64,000 nucleotides of DNA from Melitaea cinxia (GCF_905220565.1 NC_059398.1:3534001-3598000); one strand, 5' to 3'. Counted from the stretch's first letter, positions 11,263 to 24,059 are shown. Notes: generated by a model from the letters alone, not told the origin. Program-made: numbers and translations.

Positions 11263-11654
11263 ATTTTACCTACCTTTTTTAATGATCCAGTCATAGCGAT
11301 TATCACAAAATATATTGTTGCGTTATACGGATATGATTTTTTCTTAATTTAAATAATATTACTTTCTATTTAGGTTTTTCAGTGTTTTTTTTTTGATAAA
11401 AAGTATATACCTATACTTTTTTACTGAAGTTCTTTGATAACGATCCTGTAGATCATATGCTTTTATGTGTCAAACTAATACAAACATTTCAAAACTAGAC
11501 CATCGGTGCAGCTGCAGCAGTTGCAGTGAGTGACCTTATATATATGTCGCTATATCAGTCTGCTTTTATATAGCCCCAATACAAGCTTTAGTAGAAAGCA
11601 AGGTCACTGCAACTGTATATATTTCCGATAACACATAATATTACATCAAAATAA

Positions 11655-12070
11655 TTTAATAATAGTGTTTGCAGGCAAACGAAGAAAAACCGATTCCAAT
11701 TATATCGACAAGTAATAACGTAACACGTAGACGACGACGTAGGTAGACGAAAAAATGTCAGGTAAATACGCATTATCAAAGATTACTCCAAAAGCTGTAA
11801 TCAGATCTCGATGAAATTTAAATGTGACCACACGATAAACATCGGATTTCAATTAAATTAAAAATCATTAAAATCGGTACACAGTTATGCGGATTTTCGA
11901 GAGTTTCCCTCGATTTCTTTGGGATCCCATCATCAGATCCTGGTTTCCTTATCTTGGTACCAAATTAAAGATATCTCCTTTTCGAAAAAAAAAGAATTAT
12001 CAAAATCGGCTATTGTTATGTATTACTTAAAATTAAGTAACCTCCTCCTTTTTTTTTTAAATCGGTTAAA
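11655..12070 (+). repeat. Family E TIR-type repeat, copy 1
   Basis: It starts near GTTTGCAGGCAAACGAAG with an imperfect CCGATTCCAATTA end, passes blocks AGTAATAACGTAACACG, TCAAAGATTACTCC, TTCCCTCGATTTCTTTGGGA and TGGTTTCCTTATC, and ends AACCTCCTCC..AAATCGGTTAAAC. The order matches copies at 36700, 60876 and, reversed, 16459. The ends are inverted (AACCGACTTC / GAAGTCGGTT in better copies). No transposase is encoded, so it is MITE-like. Confidence 0.7.
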
Positions 12071-12849
12071 CAAAAAAATTAAATATATGTATTACACCTA
12101 GACTCGGGCGGGAGTTAATTTGACAAAACCGGAACGATATAAAGTCACGTAGAAAGTACGTCAAGTCAAGTTCACACAGGTCAGTAAAAATAAAGATAAG
12201 TAAATAATAAAAGCATAAATGTGAAACTGTTGACACAACACAAAAAACACAAGGTTAACCGACCAAAACGCCAAGATTAAATTGAAACATCTAAAACACG
12301 AACTATGTTAGGTCTCAGAATACAAAATGTCTAACGTCTGGCAATAACAACTTGTCTCCAATTGGATCCATTCCCTTGGGAACTTTAGTTTATCCCGAGT
12401 ACTGTCTAAAAAGGTATGAACCAGGAATACTCTGTTTTATTTACTCAATTACTTACGAAGGATGTATTGAAAGTTTCTGAGCTAAATGAGCTTAATGTTT
12501 TATCGGAAGAAAATATAAATAAAATTTTATTACTGTTGTTTTAATTATACCTATTGAGAACGACTGAATCGCTTTTTTTTATCAGTCAGAATTAGGATTT
12601 TAGGTAATTTGTTGTTTAGGAAAAAAAAAACTCTTTTGATATAATTCGGATAGATAACGTTTTTATTTTGTAATAAAAGTAATCTTAGAATACAGTTACC
12701 ATAAAAAAAAAATTGATATTACATATTTATGATATTGGCTCGATAAAGTTACTGCAGTTATAATATATTCATATTAATTTCGTCATCTTCAAAAGATTCA
12801 ATAGAAGCTTTTTAGATCATAGTATCAAGTAACATTTTTAATTTAACCA

Positions 12850-12970
12850 AATCGGTAAACAAGCGTACGGGTCACCTGATGATAAGCGATTACCGTAGTT
12901 TATAGACGTCTGCAACATCAGAAGCATCGCAAGCGTGTTGCCAACCCTATCCCCATTCCCCCGGAGGTGT
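12850..12970 (-). repeat. SINE-like family C, truncated copy
   Basis: It carries GTAAACAAGCGTACGGGTCAC, ATAAGCGATTACCGTAG and AGAAGCATCGCAAGCGTGTTG, and stops at CCCCCGGAGG. On the minus-strand reading this is the 3' half. Confidence 0.75.
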
Positions 12971-13213
12971 TTATACTCGTACGCGATAACTAACGCGTCA
13001 ATTAGTGATGCATTAGTCGATTTAGGTGACAGTGATCGTCAACAAGTACACACACACTAACATTCGGTAAAAAAATCGTTATTAAGTTCTTGTTTATTTA
13101 TCCACTTATCCGAAAAAATCTTTGAGATGTAAAAACATTTCAAAAACAGGCAGCGGACTTCTAAAATTACTTCAAACTATAATGCGTAAATATAAATTAC
13201 ATAAAAATTAAAT

Positions 13214-13455
13214 TGACTAGCCCGTTGGCGCAGTTTGTACTAACCCTGTTTTCTGCTCCGGGGGTTATGGGTTCGATTCCCACTCCGAGTCTGGGTGTAA
13301 TATATATTTACATATGTATTATTTGTATGTATGTTTATCGAAAAAAATAGTAATATGTAGGCTATACCAGTGGGCTGTTACCTACAACACAAGCATTAAG
13401 TTGCTTACCGTAGGTACAGACAACCGTGTGCGTATGTTGTAGATATTTATTTATT
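13214..13455 (+). repeat. tRNA-derived SINE family A, copy 1
   Basis: The head GACTAGCCCGTTGGCGCAGT carries an A-box-like TGGCGCAGT, and GGGTTCGATTCCC is a good B box about 50 bp downstream. The body continues through TGGGTGTAATATATAT and AACACAAGCATTAAGTTGC to a TATTTATTTATTTA tail. A co-linear copy is at 30614-30858, so both are SINEs of one family. Confidence 0.85.
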
Positions 13456-13459
13456 TAGT

Positions 13460-14278
13460 ATTTAGTAACTCTAGGTAGAGAAATTATCCTTCGACCAGCA
13501 GTAACTAATATTCCTCACAAAATCATGAGATGACATTTGCTTATAATTGAGACGCTTTAGTGTGTTTTGGTTTGATTTAGTTGGAGATAGCAAAAATCTG
13601 AAAAAGTGCTTTTTTAAGTTAGTTACAAAAGCTGAAAGACCTTAGAATTCGATTATGAAAATAAATAAATCTATTCGCTCTAATGAATTTTACAGAAATT
13701 TAATAAAAAGACAGCGTAAAGCATCCGGGCTAGCGTAGCGAGAGAAAGTGCAAATTATATTTCCGTGTAGAGATGCAAACAACAAACATAAAATTAGGAA
13801 GAACAAATGATCTTTTCCAATAACTTCTCTGGACAGACGCCAGGCTCGAGGCATAAATTATATGCAAGAGTTTCGCTGAAGTCTCGACAAAGATAATATA
13901 TCTCGACGAGAAAATTACAAAATGAAATTTTAAACTTTGTTTTTTAACATAAATTGAAACAGAGAACAACTTTCTTTTGCGTTCTTGACACACTAATACA
14001 GTATTTTAGGTACGTCCTAATTTATGGTTATTATTAAATTTATGCCGAAGTTGAATTGTTTTTAGAAATTATTCTGCTTATTTTGATTTCACTATCGATT
14101 ATACATTTAATGTTTTGGTGTATTAAGCTTTAACGCTTCTTTATAAATACAATAACTTTGCTCAGCAGTGGAATAGTTACAGGCTAATTTACTTCTGTTT
14201 AGTAGTTGTGTATGTGATTTAATTTAATATCTTTCTACTAACTCAACTTTATGAAACAACTTGCAAACGCAACTTGCA
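13460..14278. other. No gene recognised
   Basis: AT-rich sequence. The 87-codon minus-strand frame has no recognisable domain. Confidence 0.45.
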
Positions 14279-14281
14279 AAC

Positions 14282-14405
14282 GCTCCGGCCCGTTGGATCG
14301 ACGATCTACGTAAGATTGTTGGCTCGATGAGGATTGCGGAAAACCGGTATGTTTGGCGCGAACTTGGAAAGGAATATATCCAGCAGTGAACTGCGATAGG
14401 CTTAA
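14282..14405 (+). pseudogene. RTE-clade LINE, last 35 codons of reverse transcriptase ORF
   Basis: The frame 14282-14389 reads APARWIDDLRK, then MRIAENRYVWRELG and EYIQQ before a TGA. This is the C-terminal signature of lepidopteran RTE endonuclease-reverse transcriptases (ARWTDDL..RIAENR..WR.LGEAYVQQW), recalled from the family. The frame is open throughout but 5'-truncated. After the stop comes CTGCGATAGGCTTAAGTGA, the 3' end shared with family D. Confidence 0.8.
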
Positions 14406-14409
14406 GTGA

Positions 14410-15305
14410 ACTTTGTATACACAATTATAGGTACATGCATCAGTATTTTGCTGGACTTGCAAAGAGAGACTTAGTATTTGTAATAACATTTTTTTAATAA
14501 ATTACTTTTCAAAATAAGATATAAATAGAAATCTGATCTGTTTTAAAGTGTCTATGATGGTTTTGATATTGGTAACTGAGTTAGGACATCCGTCACGTCA
14601 AGCCACGATATTAAAAGAGAAATTGATGTGCCATACGTTTGCAATCGGAAAATAGCCTCTGTGTAGGGTACTATATTGTCTATTGATCGAAATTTTAACC
14701 TTATGTCGTTTAATGTGGTTAGTTAAAACCTTATTTTTGTCCTTGTCCGTCCTCAAATAGTAAATAAAAAGAGAATTACAAAACACAATTAGTCGCAAAT
14801 AAAACTTATGTACCTTTGTAAATCTCTAGACCGTTTATACTGCGTTCCTTTCGTGATGACGTAACCTCACGTTTCAAGTAGACTTCTTTGAAAAAAATAG
14901 ACTCGTTTATATATTAAAATGGGTAAATAAAACTATGAAACATTGTTTCATGGCTATGGTAAACTAGAAAAATGATAGGATGACTTAGGAAGGTTTCCTC
15001 TGATCTCTGCCTTTTTTCTGGTGAATTATTTGACCGGTATACGTATATATATATGTCAATCCAATATATCCAATATATACATATATCTTATTAATCAACT
15101 TATCACTAATTCTTCAATAAAGTCGGGTCAGATACAAAAGGAAGTATAAGGAGTTTCAGCCTAGAAGCCCCATTTGCCAGCGTCCTGGGTTTTAGGTCTG
15201 AGGAGAACAGTTTTTATTTTTTGTAAACTTTAAATAGTTGTTTTTGTAAATATTAGAAAAAATATATGTACAATTTTATTTTTGTGTTACCCACACATTA
15301 GGAAT
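14410..15305. other. No gene recognised
   Basis: AT-rich sequence with a TATATA-rich stretch near 15043-15090. No coding or repeat assignment. Confidence 0.45.
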
Positions 15306-15309
15306 TCTA

Positions 15310-15441
15310 AACATTTTTGAAATATCATATCAAAAATTGACTATCATATCAGAAATTGAGCGCCGACACGGTCAATCAGAGACGCGGGTTCGAACCCCGC
15401 TGGAGCGGTCAATTTTTGATATGATATTCAAAAATGTTTAA
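15310..15441. mobile_element. MITE-like element with ~31-bp TIRs and tRNA-like core (family F)
   Basis: The left end (15310-15341) and right end (15409-15440) are inverted copies of one another with a single inserted base. Inside, on the plus strand, is GACACGGTCAATCAGAGACG followed by a perfect T-arm-like hairpin GCGGG-TTCGAAC-CCCGC and TGGAGCGGTC. The 5' half of the tRNA-like part is missing and partly replaced by a second partial TIR (CTATCATATCAGAAATTGA). Confidence 0.75.
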
Positions 15442-15864
15442 AAATATATGTGTTAGAAAGGCTAAATATAGAATAATACAATGATTCATAATTTTCTTCA
15501 ATATTTCCTATATATATAGGTTATACAATTTCATTATAGCCTGTTTTTTATAGGTGTAATAATATACAATTGTTTCTTATTGACGTCAGAAACGAACCAA
15601 AATAATAATAAAACAGGACTTTTCTAAATTAATCTTCTGTCTGAAATTGTATTCATTCTGTACTAAGCGTCCATTTACTTAATTCTTCGGTATAAAAAGT
15701 GATGATTAAATACCGTAATTAAACATCTCGGTCGTTATTTTCTTGAAAAATGTTAGAAACTCCTAATCTTATTAAATAAAAATTCATTACTGTTGTAAGA
15801 TAAATTTATTTACAAATAGATTTATGGCTCAGTTCAATATTTTATTTAAAAGTTATAATCATGC

Positions 15865-16260
15865 TCTCGACTTCGTCCGGGTGGAATTAAAAAAAAATGT
15901 TTAGTTCGTAGAGTTACAAAATAAATAAATTTAAAATTCTTATTACATCAGATATCTGAAGCCCGTGAAAGTGGAAGCCAGTAAAATCCCGTCAAAATCG
16001 GTCCACCGTTTTCAGAGGTTAGCCGGAACAAATAGACAAACAGACAGACAGACAAAAGTATAAGTATATATGGATGAATTTAGTAAAAAGCGATTTTTCA
16101 TTTATGAACCGATTGACATGAAACAAAAACTAAATAATCTAACTAAATAATCTAAGCTTGCCACAATATATAAATAATATTAAAAATAACACATCAAAAT
16201 CGGATAAGCCGTTTCTGAGATTAGCGTGCACAAACGCACAGACAAATCTGACAATCATTG
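15865..16260 (+). repeat. Helitron-like remnant, copy 2
   Basis: It starts CTCGACTTCGTCCGGGTGGA and continues through GTCAAAATCGGTCCACCG and AACAGACAGACAGACAAAAG, the reverse-complement order of 2880-3650. A second segment (16190-16250, ATCAAAATCGGATAAGCCG) resembles the same 'aligned to a following primer-like' block of another copy. Confidence 0.5.
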
Positions 16261-16458
16261 TTTTCGATGATGCTATTTTCTCATTATATTATTTATTATT
16301 TTTTCTCATATATCTTAAATGTACAGACAGCGACCCATTTTATTTTTACTATATGTATTGATTTAACACAGACATAATAAATAGGACAATTTAATAGTGT
16401 GAATAAGTGTGCTTTATATTGTCTTATATTTTTGTGTAGAATTATAAGTGTTACATTT

Positions 16459-16895
16459 ATTTTTAACCGACTTCAAAAAAAAAGGAGGAGGTTACTCAAT
16501 TCGACCGTATATATATATATTAATGTATGTTCGAGGATAACTTCGTCGTTTATGAACCGTGAAATGATTAATTCTTTTTTTGTTGGAAAGAAGATATCCC
16601 CGGTGTGGTACCATGATAAGGAAACCAGAGTCTGATGAAGGGATCTCAGAGAAATCGAAGGAAACTCTTAAAAATCTGCAAAAAATTTTACTGGGTGTAC
16701 CGATTTTAATTTAATCGAAAGCCGATGTTTATCATGAGGTCACATTTTAATTTCATCGAGATCTGATTACAACTTTTGGAGTAATCTTTGATAATACGTA
16801 TTTACTTGACTATTTTTTCATCTACCTACGTTGTATTACTTGTCGATTTAATTGAAGTCGGTTTTTTTTCGTTTGCCTGCAAACACAAGTATATG
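16459..16895 (-). repeat. Family E repeat, reverse copy with both ends
   Basis: The plus strand begins AACCGACTTCAAAAAAAAAG and ends AATTGAAGTCGGTTTTTTTT, so the terminal inverted repeat is clear. Internal blocks (GTGGTACCATGATAAGGAAA, ACTGGGTGTACCGATTTTAA) are reverse complements of those in the 36700 copy. Confidence 0.75.
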
Positions 16896-17199
16896 AAAAT
16901 AAACACGTATATACTTTTACAGCTATACGTATATACGTATGTTAGCCGCATCTCACTGTTTTACCCGTGCAATATCTGATCCCGTGGGAATGTTGGGATG
17001 AAAAGAAGCCCATGTGTTATTCTGAATCTCTTGCTATTTACGTATTAAGCGTTATTAAAAGCAATTCAATAGTTCTTTGCGTTAAAAATATCCATTCAAA
17101 TCAAATAAAATCAAAATAACTTACTTCAAATAGGCTTCAAAAGCACTTTAGAATGGTTATTTTACAAATTGAAGTTTGAAATTGTTTTTTTTTTAAAGT

Positions 17200-17393
17200 G
17201 AAGCATCGCAAGCGCGTTGGCGACTTTACCCTCAATCCCCAAAAAAACTCTGATCACCTTACTCACCACAGTAAAACAACACTTGAATGCAGTATTATTT
17301 AGCTGCGATCGTAAGGTCGTGGTACTTCTCTATTTGGACTGCTCCAGATTTCAAGCAGGATATATGTCCTGATATCTCCTACCTCAGTTATTA
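17200..17393 (-). repeat. SINE-like family C, partial copy
   Basis: Blocks AGCATCGCAAGCGCGTTGG, CTCTGATCACCTTACTCACC, and CTACCTCAGTTA. The CR1-like tail end is missing. Confidence 0.7.
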
Positions 17394-17394
17394 A

Positions 17395-18885
17395 ATCCAG
17401 TTTTGTTACTATTACAAAGAAACATAAATCTTATACAAGAAATAAAGCATACATCCTCGTTAAAAATAAGTAAACAAAAACTTTCAAAAAGTAAATTAAA
17501 AAAGTTTTGCCGTCAACAAGAGTAGTATTAAACATTCGTCGAGCCCGTGCTTCGTAGAGCAGGAAGAGCGCATAAGTATATATTTGCAGAAAACTTTAAG
17601 TTGATAATAAGATTTATTGAGATTTAGCTGCCCCAATGTTCGTTATACTGTCCTGCAAATTCTTAAATAGGTGTAGTGGAAATAACTTTTATTGTAAGTA
17701 CATAAAAATATTGTGAAATTTAGCGCTTATATACGTAGAAACAACATATCAACTTTGAACGTACAGGTCGTGATTAATGATTTAACTATAAGCCGATACT
17801 GTAAGCCGAAGTTTACCCATTATTTAAGTTAAATTTGTCATGTTATCAAAGTTTTGTCTACTAGATAAGAGGTCGAGTTATTACGACAATCGTCCATTCA
17901 GTCCCATGACGAGACTCGAGACTAAATTTTGTGCTCGCGGGAATCAAATCCTAAGCCCTGTATCTTCGAACAGTTCATTCTCAGTTTGGAAATACATTTA
18001 ACTAGATTGTAGGTTCACGTTTTAAATTAATAGTTGATTCCCTAATGAATTTATATATTTAATTGTGTTTGTATCATCTTGTTATATATATTACGCTTGT
18101 GTTTGTATACTAATGTATATACATTTTCATTTATATATATGTACGAGTACATACATGTGTAATAGATTAATCTTGTCACGCTTATAAAATTATTAGGTAC
18201 TGAGCGTTATTCGCCGAAAGTCAAAGGAATAAAGTTCCAGATTTTGAGAGAATGAAATGAGTATTACAAAATTGAAACTACCTACAAACTATATCATACC
18301 AATATACTGTCATGTCATGTCATAGCCATACAGTCCCAAAACTCATCAAAGACAATTTGCGAAGCTGCTCCAGAAGACGATAAATACCTCCATCAAAATT
18401 CATGATTGATTATCAAAATTAATCATCGTTACAAGATTTTATGATCCTTTCCTACCAAATAAATTAGAGCAGTTGTAAAAACTAATTATAACTGCCCTTT
18501 AATTTTACAAACAACTAATTAGAATCACACAAGACATTAGACATAGATATGTAGGCTTTATATCTAAATATTCATGATTTCTAGACTTAGTCGTATAAAC
18601 AGTACCTTTGTTAAGTTACTCGGTAAAAGATAAAAATTCTTCCACAGAAAGGTCTTCTAATGAACTGTTAACAAATAAATAAGGCCTTGGGTCTGAAACA
18701 TTCCGGGCGATGAAACGTCTTGATCACGAATACCACTTAAATGGTTCAGTCGTGAGAATTCAATTAGAGAAAGACTGTTGTCTTATATTTCACTATGTGT
18801 TGTCCTATTTTAGCTCTTATAGCTTCAGTAATAAGGATGTGGTGATATTGTATTTATGTATATATGTACTTTTATTTACGTAGCT
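17395..18885. other. No gene recognised
   Basis: AT-rich sequence without a supported gene or repeat. Confidence 0.45.
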
Positions 18886-18886
18886 T

Positions 18887-18967
18887 ATGTTGAAATTTTT
18901 ACGTCTTCCCTTGTATGAATAGTTATTCATACAAGGGAAAACGTAAATTTGTGGTAAACTTCAACAT
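18887..18967. repeat. Near-perfect inverted repeat (hairpin)
   Basis: The arms 18906-18921 (TTCCCTTGTATGAATA) and 18924-18939 are perfect complements separated by 2 bp. Outer segments ACGT/ACGT and ATGTTGAA/TTCAACAT also pair, with an asymmetric internal loop. The length and structure could be a foldback MITE or a precursor-microRNA-like hairpin; the 2-nt loop argues against a canonical miRNA. Confidence 0.8.
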
Positions 18968-19019
18968 GTCACTTCATATTTTTTATTTGATTTTAAAATT
19001 AAGAATTAATTCTTCTCAA

Positions 19020-19192
19020 TTCCCTCCCCCCACCCCTCCTTTATAACTTAGAGGTATGAAAAATAGATGTTGTTCGATTCTCAGACCTACCCGATATGCA
19101 CACAAAATTTCATGAGAATCGGTCAAGCCGTTTCGGAGGAGTTTAACTACAAATACCGCGACACGAAAATTTTATATATTAGATTTTATTGT
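19020..19192 (+). repeat. Dispersed repeat H, partial copy
   Basis: Blocks AGAATCGGTCAAGCCGTTTC, GGAGGAGTTTAACTAC and CCGCGACACGAAAATTTTAT match 40320-40460. Possibly the 3' end of a non-autonomous element. Class unknown. Confidence 0.6.
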
Positions 19193-19599
19193 AGGTCAAG
19201 AAAGTATATATTTTCTTTGGTACAATTGTTTAATATATAATACATAATACTTAGTATTGCTAAAATCCATTTAGCCGAGTAGTAAATGAACATTTTACCC
19301 TCGTCCATCGTCAGAAGGGACGATGTGTTTGATCAAGCACAAAAACATCTGCTGTCAATTCCTTTAAGATATTTGGGTTATATTTGACTAAACTACCACT
19401 TGCACGTCACATACTCTCGCATATAGTCCTTTCGCACTAAAAGTGAATGAGGTGGGGATTAAAATTTAGGTATGCAAATTTCAATTACAGCTAAGCTTAT
19501 TCACTCGTTGCTTCTCCTTAGTGAAACCAACATAATAGCGGTAGAGCCTTGCAAAGGAGGTCTTATGCTACGTTGTATCAAATGTTTTTAGGTTATTTT

Positions 19600-19725
19600 T
19601 ATTAATGGCCAGTGCTCCTGGGGAGATTCAGGGTTACGGTTGGCAGATATCGCATACTTCTAGTGCTACAGGAGTATAAAGGCTATTGTAACCGCTTACC
19701 ATCAGTTGGGGTGCTTGATTGCCAC
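19600..19725 (+). repeat. SINE-like family C, decayed copy
   Basis: It shows GTGCTCCTGGGGAGATTCAG, then a degraded middle, then GTAACCGCTTACCATCAG, the complement of the family C blocks. Orientation follows the CR1-like tail. Confidence 0.55.
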
Positions 19726-19729
19726 TTTA

Positions 19730-22680
19730 GTCTTATATAAAAATATAGATTTTATCGTAATGTTTTTAGTATTATTATTAAGTTTTTGATATTGATCTAT
19801 TGATGTGAAGCATCTCTTCTGAACTTTGTCATATGTTCTTTTTTAATATCGGAAACTATTTTTGGTTAAGTGATACTATTGTGTTGTGTATTTCTGTATA
19901 TTTATGTAAAACCGTTTGTTTCCAAAATAAAGTAAAATACAAAAATTAAAATAAAATTGATGTTAATAACAATACAACCTGCCCTGTGCGTTGACGAACC
20001 TTTAAATATGCAATATGTTTATGTTATGCCTTTAATTCTCAATAAACGAGTTTTTTTGCACAATGTTTTTTTCGGACTGAACGCAAAAAGATTATAATTT
20101 GAAACGTTTCACATTTTGTTCTCATAAATTTAATTTATCGCACTTATTGACGAGAGATAAAGATACTGTGTGAGAGAGATCACAATACTCCATTTATAAA
20201 TTTGTAGAAAGTGAATGATGGTTTTGAATGAAGATATTATTCGCAACGTAAAACTTCTTTGCATTTATCAAAAACTAAACTGGACTACAAAACCGCGATT
20301 CTGCTTTTCACTATTGTTTTAATAAAATTTATTAAATAACTTACAGTACAACGGAGTCGAGTTGCAGCAAACATTAAATTGATGTTTGGGAGGTTAGTTT
20401 TATTTGCTAAGTCTCTTATTACTTTTTCATTATAGTTTTTACTCTAAATAAGTTTCCATTTTTCTTTCAATCAATTGATCATTGAACAAGTAATTCATCT
20501 ACTTAATTTTCAAACGATTAGTCGTCTCTCATTGAACACGTCTTTTATAGTAGAACGATATTAATTAAAACCGTAATAAAACCTAATGGTAATATTAGTG
20601 GCAACTGCCGTAAGCGATACTCGAAACTCTATCACTAAATTTAAGCGTTTATTTACAAATACTTGGGAAGCATATACTTAATTGTAATATATGTAGATTA
20701 TAAACATAATAAAATGAAACTTAGTGCATTCCTTGTCGATAATTAAATCGTCCGCCTACAAGTGGACATACAGGGATGTCGCAGACCGTTATTGCCTATT
20801 ACACATTCGACTATAATGTTATCTGCTCGTACGCCTTTAACATTACAAAACCCTGTATGGAGTTCAATCTAGCAGGGCGGCAAGAATGTGACTGTGGCAA
20901 TAAGTCTTATTTTAATACCCGATGACAACCAATACATGTTTGTTAATTGGAACGAAGTTCCTTAAGGCAGGCTTGACATTTGGCTGGGCGACCGAACTGA
21001 GAAAAATTTGATACTAAAACCGTAAGAAAAATATATAACGGCAGTGACGTAATATCAGTCACACAACTGTATAATATGACGTATGTAAAACCGAACTCAT
21101 TTAACATTAACGCTATAAATATTTGGCGTTTTTTGGTAAAATTATGAATTAAAATAGCCATCGTTGGGGTGTAGTGTCTATTTGTATATTCCTTTTCTTT
21201 TAGAATTCTCCTAAATGGTAAACAAATATGGCGTAAGTACGGAAGTCGACCACAGAAAATTAGATAATGTAATAGTAAAGTGTCACAAAGAGCAAATGAA
21301 TGAACAATAGCAATAAGCCATAGATGAGAGTAAGATTCATTTTTTATTCAAATATTGTTGAAATTGTTTCAAAACATGATAATATATTGAATATTTTTGT
21401 TATTAGCAGAATTATGAAAAAATAAATAAATAAATACTCGAGCATATTTTATAAAAGGCAAAGTTATTTTCTATTAAATGGGATAGCGTTAAAAGTGTTC
21501 AGGGTGAAATTGATATTCAGAAATATTCATAATATAAAATAAAACCCTTACAAAACACAATACTATAAAAGACCAAACAATAAAATTAAAAAAAAAAAAT
21601 CAAGAACTAGAAAATATATACAAAATGCAACTTTTTTTTTTTAATTGCTTGCTTCTATACTATCCGAAAGAACTTCGCGAGAATTACAGTAACCTTTTTT
21701 ATTATAACTTGAATGAATATTTATGTGTAATGATATAGGAAAAATATCGGAGCTTGATCCACCACGCTGCTCCATAGGCAATGCATTATAATGACTTTTT
21801 TGGTAAAAAAAAAAACGATAAAAAGGTAGACAGACAAAATTTCCTAAAAGCTTTCCTAAAAGTAATGCGAACATTAATATTAATTGGCAATTTAATTTTA
21901 TTTATTACGATAATTATATTCTAAAGATATATCCTACGAGAATGTTTTCGAAGGGCGTAAGGAACTTATTAAAGGGAGTAATTTTATTACACAATTGGGA
22001 AATTAACACTTTGTAATACCTTATACTTTATTGTCCTTAACAAACGTGTCAAGAATATATGTTTAGTAAAGCGATAAAAATTAGTTTTGTGAAAAATTAT
22101 TTATATGCTTGTATTTAGTTAAATTTATTTGTAGGAAAAGATGAAAAAATATTTTTTCACCTTTCTGAATTGATTTCATTTGCCCGTGTACCTTTTGTTT
22201 ACTATAGATACATAATACAAACGACTCGAAGACTTTGTCTTTTATAATTAAAGATAAAAGAACACAAAAATTTTTTTGAGATGCAGAATATTTAAAAATA
22301 TTTTAATTTCTTACTACTTATTTTTACGTCTTTACTTAGAAAAAAAAACTTAATTTTTATCATGCATAATTTGTTCTGAACTATCTTTCAATGAAATCGT
22401 AACGTAATTAACTTTAAAAGAAGCAGCTTAGGCGGAAATAATTTGACATTTCGTTCATATTAAGTGCATTTACATATTTTATTGAATAAGTAAATTTACG
22501 TTAAAATTTACGTAAATGGTAAAAGCTTATTAATTTTAAATTTGGATAAATATCGAGTGAACTTATTTTAAATACACGAAAAATACCATTACAGAAATTT
22601 TAATTAAAAAAATAAGTCTTCGTCTTTTAACAGATATGACATGTTATTCAACGTTTTTCTGTTATTTACTCATTTTTATT
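19730..22680. other. About 3 kb with no gene recognised
   Basis: AT-rich throughout. A somewhat more GC-rich patch at 20750-20900 has no open frame of note. The 72- and 77-codon minus-strand frames lack any known motif. Confidence 0.45.
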
Positions 22681-22684
22681 ATAC

Positions 22685-22985
22685 ACTACTAGATGTGCCC
22701 GCGACTTCATCCACGTGGAATTTAACAAAAAAGTTATTGTTCAGTTCGAAAAGTTATTTAAAATTTTAATTTTTTTTATTTTTTATTTTTTTTATTTTTA
22801 TTTTTTTTTGGTTTTCACGTTTGTTAATTTAAATTTTAAACCGATGGATGGTCGTAATTGGCCTTTTTGATTATATTTAATTCTTGTTTGTTTAATAATT
22901 TTTTCTGTGCTGTGTACCATCCCTTATAAATAAAAAATAAATAAATAAATAAAATAAAAGTAGCCTAAGTTACAACACAACAATT
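22685..22985 (+). repeat. Helitron-like remnant end with T-rich tract
   Basis: CTAGATGTGCCCGCGACTTC followed by ATCCACGTGGAATTTAAC matches the end at 3621-3650 in reverse. A TTTTATTTTT-rich tract and GTAGCCTAAGTTACAACA (also near 2975-2990) follow. Confidence 0.5.
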
Positions 22986-22989
22986 TATG

Positions 22990-23615
22990 TTTGTTTGTTA
23001 CTATTTCTTTTATAATCTATGACTAAGAAACAGAGTTGACAGTAAAATTCAGTAGATCCTTTTTATTTTTAACCTAAAAAATCTTATTCATACAAAAGTA
23101 GGATAGATTAATATTTTTAGTTAGGAAGTTTGCCTGAGAATTTGGAAATGTAAGGGAACGATAAAAAAATATCTATGAATAATTCACGCAGTTAACTGAA
23201 GCTCAAATATTATTGTTATTTTGAACTTAATATAAACTTCACTCCGTAATTACATTCTTAACGAATTTTTATAAAAAGAATTGGCTAAAAATATTTACTT
23301 GCTATACATACATAAATTCTGTCTCCTGTGACAAGTGATACAAGTCGGAAATCATCATTTTACAGGAGAGCAAAAACAAGGTTTCAAAAAATTCTTGTTC
23401 GTGAACTAATTGGGCTGGGTTCAAAATATTTTCTCTTGTAAAGTAAAACACTCTCTCTAAATATACATATATTTCATTATGTTTTTCTGGTAAACATTTC
23501 ATATTAAAGATAGCTTACGAAAAAAACTTTTGAGTTGCATCTTTTTTTTCACAATTATTAAGTATTTTAACTATGTGGAAAATGATAATTGCACAGTTAA
23601 ATTACTTTACGCCTA
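22990..23615. other. No gene recognised
   Basis: AT-rich flank of the LTR retrotransposon. Confidence 0.5.
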
Positions 23616-23616
23616 T

Positions 23617-23620
23617 AACC
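23617..23620. repeat. Target-site duplication, left copy (AACC)
   Basis: These four bases directly precede the LTR and match 29020-29023, the bases directly after the other LTR. Four to six bp is the usual duplication for Ty3/gypsy integrases. Confidence 0.8.
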
Positions 23621-23933
23621 TTTCGGATGGAACCGAAACTTGTTGCAGAATTGGTGAAGGCGGGATATGATCCTTAGGATCCTTATCCTCACTAGGTCGG
23701 CCGTCAGACATGACTAAATAAAACTTCTGTGACTCAGGTGTGACACCAATCACTTTAACTTGAGGTGTTGACGGAGCGAGTGCCTCGGTCCGAATGAATC
23801 CCCGCTACGCGGTGCACGTGTTTATAACGATCCGTCCCCACCTCTCGCCTGACTCACGGAGTGGTAGTAGTGGTAATGACGTATTGCAACACTTGCTTAC
23901 ATTTGTAAACAACTTTGTTTATTTACGCCGACA
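23621..23933 (-). repeat. 3' LTR
   Basis: 313 bp, identical to 28707-29019 with no indel (constant offset of 5086). On the element strand it starts TGTCGGCG and ends CATCCGAAA. It includes a copy of the gag start codon region, which is non-functional here. Confidence 0.93.
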
Positions 23934-24059
23934 CGGCCATTCTGCAAATAGGTCACCCTCGACCTATCAAACAAAATAAAATCTGCAGTACATTTTAGCT
24001 GACCAAAGCTTAAGGGTAAAGAAACTGTTGTCCTCTGCTCATCTCAAACATTGCAAAAG
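23934..24059 (-). other. Spacer between 3' LTR and repeat array
   Basis: Non-coding. A polypurine tract is expected directly next to the 3' LTR, but I see only a weak candidate (AGGTCGAGGGTGACC on the minus strand, about 23947-23961), separated from the LTR by more than 10 bp. Confidence 0.4.
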
